Below, piece after piece: positions 7,458 through 14,726 of a DNA stretch of 64,000 nucleotides (within the stretch, counting starts at the first letter, position 1; each line of letters opens with the position of its first letter). The DNA is from an uncultured Erythrobacter sp. (lineage in GTDB: Bacteria; Pseudomonadota; Alphaproteobacteria; Sphingomonadales; Sphingomonadaceae), in the NCBI GenBank assembly GCA_947499505.1, contig CANMOQ010000002.1, positions 186,001-250,000 of the forward strand, given 5' to 3'. The notes beneath the pieces are model-generated. The model was not told where the DNA came from, ran no database searches, and saw only the letters and a program-made list of their open reading frames with translations. A program made the translations under genes and the position numbers.

Positions 7458-9754
7458 ACCGATTCATCCTTGCCTTCTGGGTTGAAGAGCGCCGCTACTT
7501 CAAGCATGGCCGTTCCGACCGACATCTCTGTCAGTCCGAGTTTTTCGATCTTCGGATGCCACTCCGTATCGCTGGCGATGTATTGCAAGATTTGTTCGGC
7601 GTCGGGGTCGATGTCCAGCGACCGCAGGTGCTCCACGGCATAGTCGACCGTTGCCAGCGTTTCCCATTCGTCGTTCTTCTTGTAGCGAAAGTGGTCGGCC
7701 ACCCAGCGAGCAGGCTCGCCATAGCCATAGGTTTCGATCCACTCGGCCGCGTCGGTGACCTCCGCTCCTGGTACATGACCGAAGCCGAAGCGGCCACGTG
7801 CTTCACGCAGCCAGCTCTTCCGCTTTGCGATGGCGATGCCGCCGGAGTACTTCATGGCCGGGTTATAGGGTCCGGCCGCTTTCTTGAGGTACGCCATCTC
7901 GCCCACATGCTCGCCCATTTTGCGGCGGGCGAAGTAGACGGCCTTCTGCAGGCGGAAATTGCCGATGGGTTCACCGCCAGTCTCGAAGAAGGTGTTGACG
8001 ATGGCCGCGACCAGCACGGCTTCTTGGAACTTGGTATCGACGTTCAGTGGCCGAACCGGGGCGCCTTCGACTTCCGGCTCCGGGTTTGAGTGGACCAAGA
8101 CACCTTTGTTCACTGGTGTTTTGGTCGTACCCTTGTCGGCTTGCTCTGGTGGGGCGGTTTCGGGCACACCCTCGAATAAACCCATGGCTTTCGTAGCGCC
8201 GCCACCATCCGGGTCGGTCTCGGTCAGGGCGTGGATCAGCGATGCCATCAGCTCAGCGTTTAACTGCTCGCCCTCACGCACCTGTTCCTCCAGCCGGTCA
8301 CATAGAGCCATCAAATTGCTTGTACGATTGACTGTTGTGCATTGTGCCTGGCTGCTAACGATCGGTATGAGCGCTGACTTCACAACCTTTTGGTTGATCT
8401 TCGGCATGCTCCCCGACGTTCCAGTAGCATTTATCCGAAAGTGAGTTCTAAGTGAGGGTGATTGAAGACAATAAAGGATGTACTGCGGATCAAATCCTTC
8501 AAGCAACTGCATTTTCATAATTAGGTCAGGATAAATATAACGTCCGGACAATCCTTGCACGACTGTTGAAGAGCCAACATGTTCAAGAGAGTTCGCTCTT
8601 TGAATTAGCAGGTCATTCTCGGCGAGCCACAAATGACTTTCTTCTCCTATTACTTCATCAATATACTTGAACTTGGACTGATCAAATTTGCCTCGTGTAA
8701 CGGCAGATAGAGTTATTGATCGTATATCTGTTGCGCTTCTCGCTGGTTTGGGAGAAAAACCATTTCTCGGTCCAAAAGCAAGGATTTCTTCTAATGGTGT
8801 GTAAGCCGGTTTCTCATCGTTGAAAGCACCTAAATAGGCTTGCTGAAGAACAGTACTTCGCAGCTCTTTGATATTCTCAACGTCGTCAAATAGCCGGCAA
8901 AAGTTTTCAGCGACTGTTGGCCAACCGTTGGTAATTTCCTGTGGGCCTTTGGCTTCCGTCAGGTTGTGCAAGGCGGAGGCGGCTGCGGCGCGCTTCAGTC
9001 CGGTTTCCTCAACCTGCCGTGCCTCCAATGCGTCGCACAACGCCATCAGCTCATCGACCTTGGCGACAATCCGCTTTTGCTCGGCAATGGGCGGAAGTAG
9101 GAGAACTGAATTTTCAATCTGTCCTCTTCGGACATGCTGAAGTCCGGCCGAGCCTACAGCGTCCGAAATTAGGTCATTCATTACAGCATCAACGGCAAGT
9201 CTAACGTACTGCGTGTGCAGCGCAGCCTCACTAAAATCCGCGCGGAAGATATGCTGGTTTAGTATCGCCTTTCCGCCATTCCAGATGAATGCTCCAAAGG
9301 ATGTCCCAGGCGTGCCAGACCAACTGACCAATAGATTACCGTCTTCGATCAGGAAGCGATCGCGAACTTCGCCGTCGTAGCGATTGAACGGTGCAGTGGA
9401 GTTATTGAGATTCTGAATTCGAACGATTTTTAAGCCATTGCTCGTCCAGTCCGATGGCTTGAACGCCCTGCCATTTACCAGCTCGATGACATTGCCCAGT
9501 GGCGTGGCTATCCAACCTACCGGAAGCTCATTGAATGGCTCTGAGAGCGTTAGCTCCTTGTATCTGTTGGCACGTACTTGCTTGATGAACTCGGATGCCG
9601 TTTGAAGCTCTCCCTGCGAGAAGACCTCCCCCGCGATCTGCGGCACCAACTTCCCCCGTACTGCCAATTGCAGCACTAGCTCCCGCAGCTTCTGAACCGC
9701 GCCAGGACCGCTAGCGAGCGGTGCAAACTCTCTGAGAAAGGTCTCTGCGTGCAT
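7454..9754 (-). CDS. hsdS: Type I restriction specificity subunit HsdS with C-terminal Panacea-like domain
   Basis: At 766 residues this is far longer than usual HsdS (about 400-450). The N-terminal part has two target-recognition domains separated by the conserved helix PPIAEQKRIVAKVDELMALCDALEARQ; a second, degraded copy (SSQAQCTTVNRTSNLMALCDRLEEQ) ends the HsdS part. From about residue 575 a separate domain follows: GEPIGNFRLQKAVYFARRK, then KKAAGPYNPAMKYS, resembling the LQKLLYFA...GPV/GPY core of Panacea (SocA/DUF4065) antitoxin domains. The second recognition domain is strikingly AT-rich (21 of 60 bases G+C at both 8461-8520 and 8641-8700), a mark of exchanged specificity modules. The start at 9754 shares one base with the hsdM stop (TGATG); an upstream start would lie inside hsdM. 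Its stop overlaps the Abi-type gene. Confidence 0.85.
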   Translation of the reverse strand: MHAETFLREFAPLASGPGAVQKLRELVLQLAVRGKLVPQIAGEVFSQGELQTASEFIKQVRANRYKELTLSEPFNELPVGWIATPLGNVIELVNGRAFKPSDWTSNGLKIVRIQNLNNSTAPFNRYDGEVRDRFLIEDGNLLVSWSGTPGTSFGAFIWNGGKAILNQHIFRADFSEAALHTQYVRLAVDAVMNDLISDAVGSAGLQHVRRGQIENSVLLLPPIAEQKRIVAKVDELMALCDALEARQVEETGLKRAAAASALHNLTEAKGPQEITNGWPTVAENFCRLFDDVENIKELRSTVLQQAYLGAFNDEKPAYTPLEEILAFGPRNGFSPKPARSATDIRSITLSAVTRGKFDQSKFKYIDEVIGEESHLWLAENDLLIQRANSLEHVGSSTVVQGLSGRYIYPDLIMKMQLLEGFDPQYILYCLQSPSLRTHFRINATGTSGSMPKINQKVVKSALIPIVSSQAQCTTVNRTSNLMALCDRLEEQVREGEQLNAELMASLIHALTETDPDGGGATKAMGLFEGVPETAPPEQADKGTTKTPVNKGVLVHSNPEPEVEGAPVRPLNVDTKFQEAVLVAAIVNTFFETGGEPIGNFRLQKAVYFARRKMGEHVGEMAYLKKAAGPYNPAMKYSGGIAIAKRKSWLREARGRFGFGHVPGAEVTDAAEWIETYGYGEPARWVADHFRYKKNDEWETLATVDYAVEHLRSLDIDPDAEQILQYIASDTEWHPKIEKLGLTEMSVGTAMLEVAALFNPEGKDESV

Positions 9755-11238
9755 CAGGCGGCTGTCGTCTTGGTCAGTGCCTCGGCGAGCACGGCTTTGA
9801 GCTCTTCCTGCGTTTCGGCCAGCGCCTTGCGGTTCTGTTGCCATGCTGCAAGCAGCTCCGCCGGGTCCTTGTGGCCTTCGTCCTTGCGGTGCGGGTTGGT
9901 GATGTCGAGATTGTAGCCGTTGGCCTTGATCTCTTTCGCGCTAACCTTCCAGGCGCGGTCGTTCTCCTCTCGGCCTTCCCGCGTTTTTACGTCGCCCCAC
10001 CAGGCCTTTTCGCTGCGCTCCCCCTCGAACTCCTCGATGCGCATGGGCTTGGTCTTGGAATAGCTCTTGTAGCCTTCCGGATAAGGATGCTCGTAGAACC
10101 AGACTTCCTCGGTCTGCTTGCCCTTTTCGAAGAACAGCAGGTTCGTCTTGATACCTGTATAGGGATTGAAGACGCCGTTCGGCAGGCGGACGATGGTGTG
10201 CAGATTGCACTCCGTCATCAGCTTTTCCTTGATGCGCGTCTTGATGCCTTCGCCGAACAGCGTGCCATCTGGCAGCACCACCGCAGCGCGCCCGCCCTCC
10301 TTCAAGAGTTCGATGATCAGCACCAAGAAGAGGTCCGCCGTTTCGCGGGTCTGGAAGGCCTGCGGTACGTTCTTCTCGATACCGTCCTCCTCTACCCCGC
10401 CGAAGGGTGGATTCGTGACGATCACATCGACCTTGCCGCGCCATCGGTGATCCTTGAGTGGTGAGGATAGCGTGTTGTCATGAGCAATGTTGGTCGGTGC
10501 TTCGATACCATGCAGCATCATGTTGGTGACGCAGAGCAGGTGCGGCAGGGCCTTCTTCTCGACGCCAAAAATAGTCTTCTGAACCGTTTCGGCATCATCG
10601 GTCGATTGAATGTAATGATCCGACTTGTGATCCATCACATGGGCCAAAAACCCGCCCGTTCCGCAGGCTGGATCAAGCACCATTTCGTCCAACTTAGGAT
10701 CGAGCATATCGACCATAAACTGAGTGACGGAGCGAGGGGTGTAGAATTCGCCAGAGTTGCCCGCGCTTTGAAGGTCCTTCAGAATTTGCTCGTAGACATC
10801 GCCAAAAGCGTGCTTGTCACCCGTACTATTGAAGTCAATCTCATTGATCTTGTTGATCACCTGCCGGATCAACGTGCCGTTCTTCATGTAGTTGTAGGCG
10901 TCTTCGAAGGCGGCGCGGATGACGATGGCTCGACTGCGCTCTTCGCCTTCGATCGGCAGGTTCTTCAGCTTTGGGAACAACTGATTGTTGATGAAGTCGA
11001 GCAGCGCTTCGCCCGTAATTCCTTCCGGGTTCGCTGCCCAAGCGGACCAGCGCAAATGCGCGGGGATTGGGGATTTGTAATCGTCGCTGAGCAGGGAGAG
11101 CGACTCTTCCTGATCGTCCAGGATTTTAAGGAAGAACATCCAGACCAATTGGCCGATGCGCTGAGCGTCGCCGTCGACACCCGCATCCTTGCGCATGATG
11201 TCCTGAATGGACTTGATCACTCCCGATACATTCGACAC
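9754..11238 (-). CDS. hsdM: Type I restriction-modification DNA methyltransferase HsdM
   Basis: A 494-residue N6-adenine methyltransferase that forms the modification complex with HsdS. Residues 1-130 are the helical HsdM N-terminal domain (VIKSIQDIMRKDAGVDGDAQRIGQL). The AdoMet-binding motif DPACGTGGFLAHVMD is near residue 190 and the catalytic NPPFGG near residue 280, both intact. The C-terminal region (about 440-494) is helical, ending AEALTKTTAA, where it would contact HsdS. It starts with GTG at 11238, three bases after the hsdR stop, and is followed immediately by hsdS. Confidence 0.95.
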   Translation of the reverse strand: MSNVSGVIKSIQDIMRKDAGVDGDAQRIGQLVWMFFLKILDDQEESLSLLSDDYKSPIPAHLRWSAWAANPEGITGEALLDFINNQLFPKLKNLPIEGEERSRAIVIRAAFEDAYNYMKNGTLIRQVINKINEIDFNSTGDKHAFGDVYEQILKDLQSAGNSGEFYTPRSVTQFMVDMLDPKLDEMVLDPACGTGGFLAHVMDHKSDHYIQSTDDAETVQKTIFGVEKKALPHLLCVTNMMLHGIEAPTNIAHDNTLSSPLKDHRWRGKVDVIVTNPPFGGVEEDGIEKNVPQAFQTRETADLFLVLIIELLKEGGRAAVVLPDGTLFGEGIKTRIKEKLMTECNLHTIVRLPNGVFNPYTGIKTNLLFFEKGKQTEEVWFYEHPYPEGYKSYSKTKPMRIEEFEGERSEKAWWGDVKTREGREENDRAWKVSAKEIKANGYNLDITNPHRKDEGHKDPAELLAAWQQNRKALAETQEELKAVLAEALTKTTAA

Positions 11239-11241
11239 GCC

Positions 11242-13614
11242 TTACACACCCTCCCGATACAATTCTTGCTGCAGCTCCATCACCGCAGCTTCATAGGCTG
11301 ACTTGCCACCAAAGACGCCTCTCACGATCTCCACGGGTGTGCCGATCTCGTCGAAGGGCTTGAGATGCAAAACCTTGGCGTTCTCTAGCGGTCCGAAATC
11401 TTCGTCGGCGTATTTGTCGAGGAGCGCTTCCAGCACGATTCGTGCCTTGCCTTCGAACTTGGCAAAGTAGTCGCGCTTTTTGACCTGTTCGGCGCGTTCC
11501 TTGCGCGTCAGCGGCGGTTGGCCATAAGCCACATGGCAGAGGAGATCGAAAGCGCTGAAATTCTCACCGTTCTTTACTTCGTCACGCAGGCCATCCAGCG
11601 ATACACCGAGAGCTTCCAGCTCCTCGATGATCGCCTGTTTCTTTGCAGCGTCGGTCCATCGGCGTAGAAATTCGTCTAGCGTTTTGTAATCCTTCTGGAG
11701 CGTCTTTTTGGCATAGGAGCGAAGCGACTCCGTGATCAGCTTGCCATCTGGCCCAAGATACTGGACGCGCTTGGACAGCACATTCACCTCGACGCCATCG
11801 ACATAGAATTTTCGCGGTAGCGGATCGTCATCGAACGGATCACCCAGAACGCCGTCGGTGGTCTGCGGCTGGTCATCGTCGTCGAAGCCGCCTGAAGTGT
11901 TTGTTTCATCGTCATCGTCTGGCGGCAGCGGGGGATCATCAGCACCCGGCTCGTAAATCTGCACCGGATCGCCATCGAAGTCCGGATCGGCGAAGAGTTC
12001 CGTCGCGCGCTTGAAATCCATGATCGTAAAGTATTGCTTGCCGTGTTCTTCATCGATGCGTGTACCGCGCCCGATGATCTGCTTGAACTCGGTCATGGAC
12101 TGAATGCGTTGATCCAGCGCGATCAGCTTGCAGGTCTTCGCGTCAACGCCAGTCGTCAGGAGTTTGGATGTTGTGGCGATGACCGGATAGCGCGCCTTAG
12201 GGTCGATGAAGTTGTCGAGTTCCGCCTTGCCTTGAGCATCATCGCCCGTAATCCGCATGACATATCGGTGATTTTCAGCAACGAGATCGGCGTTTGCATT
12301 GGCGAGCGCTTGGCGCATGCGTTCCGCGTGCTCCGTGTCCTCGCAGAAAACGATTGTCTTGTCGAAACGGTTTGTGGCCTTCAGGAATTCTGTGATCTTA
12401 GCCGCGACTAGCTTTGTGCGTTTCTCCAGGACCAACGAGCGGTCAAAATCGCGCTGATTATAGATGCGGTCCTCTACTTCATGGCCATATCGGTCGCGCG
12501 TTCCCGCTTCCGGCCGATAGCCGGTCAGGTCCTTATCAAGGTCGTAGCGGACGACCTTGTAGGGAGCCAGAAAGCCATCTTCGATGCCTTGCCGCAGCGA
12601 ATAGGTGTAAACCGGCTCGCCAAAGTAATCGATATTGGAGACGTCTGTCGTCTCCTTCGGCGTGGCGGTCATGCCGACCTGCGTAGCGCTGGAGAAGTAT
12701 CCGAGGACTTCGCGCCAGGCGGAGTCCGCTGCGGCACTCCCCCGATGGCATTCATCAATGATGACCAGATCGAAGAAGTCGCGTGAAAACTGCTTGTAGA
12801 TATTTGCAGCTTCATCGGTTCCGGTCACAGCCTGGTAGAGCGAAAGATAAACCTCGTATGACTTGTCGGCTTGACGGTTGGTGATCTTCGTCATCGCGCC
12901 GCCGAACGGTTTGAAGTCGTTCGTCTTGGTCTGGTCGACGAGGATGTTGCGGTCGGCGAGGAAGAGGATGCGCTTCTTTGCACCTGCCTTCCAAAGCCGC
13001 CAGATGATCTGGAAAGCGGTGTAAGTCTTCCCGGTTCCTGTCGCCATGACGAGCAGCAGGCGGTCGCGGCCTTTCGTGGTTTCTTCGATCACTCGGTTGA
13101 CTGCAAGCGTCTGATAGTAGCGCGGTGACTTGCTGGAACCGTCGTCGAAGTAGTCCTGATTGACGACCGGGTTTTCTGCGGAGGCGATGCCTTTCCAGGC
13201 CGCATAGCGTTGCCAGAGTTGATCCGGCGACGGCATTTCCTCGAATGCAATCTCGCGCTCAACCGTGTCCCCTGATGCCGATCTGTCGTGCATCAGGAGG
13301 CCTTTTCCGTTCGTCGAAAACGCAAAGGGAACATCGATCATCTCGGCATATTCGAGCGCTTGTTGCATACCCGAACCTACGGAATGCGTCGCATCTTTTG
13401 CCTCGACAACGGCGACTGGAATGTTCGGTTTGTGGTAGAGAACGTAGTCGGCTCGCTTCTGTTTTCCGCGCGAGGTGAGCTTTCCACGGACGATGATGCG
13501 GCCTGCCGTAAGGCTCACTTCCTCGCGAATTTGAGTGTGCAGATTCCATCCTGCGGCAGTTAGAGCGGGCGTGATGAACTTACTGCAAATGTCGCGTTCG
13601 CTAAGTCCCTGCAT
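11242..13614 (-). CDS. hsdR: Type I restriction endonuclease/translocase subunit HsdR
   Basis: The motor and nuclease subunit. A PD-(D/E)xK-type nuclease domain is in the first 150 residues ([19 protein letters not shown], then QQALEYAEM), followed by a superfamily-2 helicase: [12 protein letters not shown] (Walker A), DECHRG (motif II), MTATPKET (motif III) and [18 protein letters not shown] (motif VI). An Asp-rich linker (residues about 570-610) precedes the EcoEI-like C-terminal domain. I choose the start [13 protein letters not shown] at 13614 because the residues encoded upstream do not look like a domain start and GGGGGCGGTGGGA lies just ahead; an alternative is 13635. Either start overlaps the end of the upstream Phd-like gene, so the two are one operon. 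Confidence 0.92.
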   Translation of the reverse strand: MQGLSERDICSKFITPALTAAGWNLHTQIREEVSLTAGRIIVRGKLTSRGKQKRADYVLYHKPNIPVAVVEAKDATHSVGSGMQQALEYAEMIDVPFAFSTNGKGLLMHDRSASGDTVEREIAFEEMPSPDQLWQRYAAWKGIASAENPVVNQDYFDDGSSKSPRYYQTLAVNRVIEETTKGRDRLLLVMATGTGKTYTAFQIIWRLWKAGAKKRILFLADRNILVDQTKTNDFKPFGGAMTKITNRQADKSYEVYLSLYQAVTGTDEAANIYKQFSRDFFDLVIIDECHRGSAAADSAWREVLGYFSSATQVGMTATPKETTDVSNIDYFGEPVYTYSLRQGIEDGFLAPYKVVRYDLDKDLTGYRPEAGTRDRYGHEVEDRIYNQRDFDRSLVLEKRTKLVAAKITEFLKATNRFDKTIVFCEDTEHAERMRQALANANADLVAENHRYVMRITGDDAQGKAELDNFIDPKARYPVIATTSKLLTTGVDAKTCKLIALDQRIQSMTEFKQIIGRGTRIDEEHGKQYFTIMDFKRATELFADPDFDGDPVQIYEPGADDPPLPPDDDDETNTSGGFDDDDQPQTTDGVLGDPFDDDPLPRKFYVDGVEVNVLSKRVQYLGPDGKLITESLRSYAKKTLQKDYKTLDEFLRRWTDAAKKQAIIEELEALGVSLDGLRDEVKNGENFSAFDLLCHVAYGQPPLTRKERAEQVKKRDYFAKFEGKARIVLEALLDKYADEDFGPLENAKVLHLKPFDEIGTPVEIVRGVFGGKSAYEAAVMELQQELYREGV

Positions 13615-13825
13615 TCCCACCGCCCCCAAGCTCATTCGTCGTTCGGTTTGTGCGCTTCTCCCGTTCGGAAAGCCGCTCGTATTCTTCAACCGAGACGACG
13701 ACCACTACGCCTCGTCCATGCTTCTCAATGCACACCGGCTCCGCGCGAGCGGTATCGATCATCAAGCCAAAGGCGTTTTTTGCCTCCCTCGCAGACATGG
13801 TCTTCATGACGAAATCCCGTGACAT
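13601..13825 (-). CDS. Phd/YefM-family antitoxin-like regulator leading the hsd operon
   Basis: A 74-residue protein with the Phd/YefM fold: [21 protein letters not shown] (the DNA-binding dimer helix), [23 protein letters not shown] (strand and following helix). These proteins bind and neutralise a toxin and repress their own promoter. No Doc, YoeB or PIN-type toxin gene is next to it; instead the gene overlaps the start of hsdR by 14 bases. Downstream start ATG at 13810 is possible. An inverted repeat at 13834-13853, just ahead of the start, is a likely self-operator. Its role as transcriptional governor of the restriction operon is inference. Confidence 0.8.
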   Translation of the reverse strand: MSRDFVMKTMSAREAKNAFGLMIDTARAEPVCIEKHGRGVVVVVSVEEYERLSEREKRTNRTTNELGGGGNAGT

Positions 13826-13833
13826 CAACTTGC

Positions 13834-13853
13834 GCCATTTAGGACAAAATGGC
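13834..13853. promoter_or_regulatory. Inverted repeat upstream of the Phd-like gene (candidate operator)
   Basis: GCCATTT (13834-13840) and AAATGGC (13847-13853) are perfect 7-base arms separated by AGGACA. The site starts nine bases before the Phd-like ATG at 13825. Phd/YefM proteins typically bind short palindromes at their own promoter, so this is the natural candidate for control of the whole phd-hsdRMS-abi operon. Confidence 0.5.
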
Positions 13854-13960
13854 CCTTTTTGCCAAGGGAGTTCGGGGTAGGGAAATCTTACCTGCGCGGC
13901 GCCGCCGCGCGATGGCAGGCGACGCTACGATATGTGGGTCTCCGCGCCGCCCGCCATCGG

Positions 13961-14227
13961 TCACGCCTGGTCATGCCGTATGTGCGATGTGGTTGGCGCT
14001 CTTGTTTCTTGTTCCGTTGCGAACGCTTCCTTTCCCTTTCCGGCCCACAGTTCTCGCGCCCGTGCTCCGTCTTCGCTGTTAAGCTTATCGGCCATCCAGA
14101 TCAGCGCACCATAGATCATGGCGCGGTCGTCATCAGTCAGGTCCACAATCCCCGCCTTGACGACGAGGCCGCCGAGTTCGATCAGATGCCGCGTTCGCTT
14201 GCGACGCTCGACCTGCCAGTTGCGCAT
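13961..14227 (-). CDS. traD: Conjugal transfer protein TraD (small Ti-type)
   Basis: An 88-residue basic protein with RKRTRHLIELGGLVVKAGIVDLTDDDRAMIYGALIWMADKL, the hallmark of the small TraD accessory proteins of Ti/MOBQ-type mobilisation regions (not the TraD coupling ATPase of F). These proteins are thought to assist the relaxosome at oriT. It starts at 14227, one base after the traC stop, and lies on the opposite strand from the relaxase gene, as in Ti and related plasmids. The interval to the Phd-like gene contains a GC-rich hairpin at 13894-13910 that may end this transcript. Confidence 0.8.
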   Translation of the reverse strand: MRNWQVERRKRTRHLIELGGLVVKAGIVDLTDDDRAMIYGALIWMADKLNSEDGARARELWAGKGKEAFATEQETRAPTTSHIRHDQA

Positions 14228-14228
14228 G

Positions 14229-14567
14229 TCATGCCGCGCCCGCTCCGCCTGATGCCGATTGCGCGCTGCTCGGCTGCGTCTGAGCGCCGCTGCTGTCGCG
14301 GTCAGCCGCTTTCGCAGATCGCCGTGTCTTGCTGCGAAAGAACGCCGCGCCGCGCTTGGCCCATGCCTCCTTCTTTCCGGCGTCGGTGTTTTCCGTCAGC
14401 GCGACCAGCGCGCCCGCCAGTTCTTCGGCAGTGAGAGCATCGGCCCCGGTGGCGATGACCAGTTCGCCGAGCTGCTGCACTTTGCGGGTTTTCAGTTCCC
14501 TGGTCTTCTCCTCCAGAGCTTTCAGTTCCGCATCATAGTCTCGTGGCTTGCGCATCATCATCTCCAT
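14229..14567 (-). CDS. traC: Conjugal transfer protein TraC-like
   Basis: A 112-residue protein with an N-terminal coiled coil (YDAELKALEEKTRELKTRK), then VQQLGELVIATGADALTAEELAGALVAL, as in TraC-like relaxosome accessory proteins, and a low-complexity Ser/Gln/Ala tail. The start region reads ATGGAGATGATGATG, so the true start could be the ATG at 14558 or 14555 with GGAG as ribosome-binding site; 14567 is the longest form. It is divergent from traA across the presumed oriT, the standard arrangement traD-traC-oriT-traA. Confidence 0.75.
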   Translation of the reverse strand: MEMMMRKPRDYDAELKALEEKTRELKTRKVQQLGELVIATGADALTAEELAGALVALTENTDAGKKEAWAKRGAAFFRSKTRRSAKAADRDSSGAQTQPSSAQSASGGAGAA

Positions 14568-14668
14568 AAACTGTTGATGGATCGATGATAGTTGCGCAGG
14601 CGGCTGAACGCAGTATTGTTGCCGGGACGGTCTGGCACGGCCCGGTCCATCCCGAGATTTTTTCGAGG

Positions 14669-14696
14669 GAGGGCGCGCTTATACGTCGTTCCGACG
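14669..14696 (-). other. Candidate origin of transfer (nic site plus inverted repeat)
   Basis: On the minus strand TAAGCGCGCCCTC (complement of 14669-14681) differs by one base from the RSF1010-family nic sequence TAAGTGCGCCCTC. Two bases ahead of it, on that strand, is the inverted repeat CGTCG-gaa-CGACG (14684-14696), in the same relative place as the dyad that RSF1010-type relaxases bind. It sits in the gap between traC and the relaxase gene. The nic consensus is established knowledge; its use here is inferred. Confidence 0.7.
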
Positions 14697-14726
14697 GACG
14701 CGTCTTCGTGCCAATTCTAGACCGCG

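Noticed and set aside
13894..13910. GCGCGGC-GCC-GCCGCGC hairpin as a firm terminator of traD
   Set aside because: Lacks a T-tract and may equally be part of the operon promoter region; mentioned only as possible.
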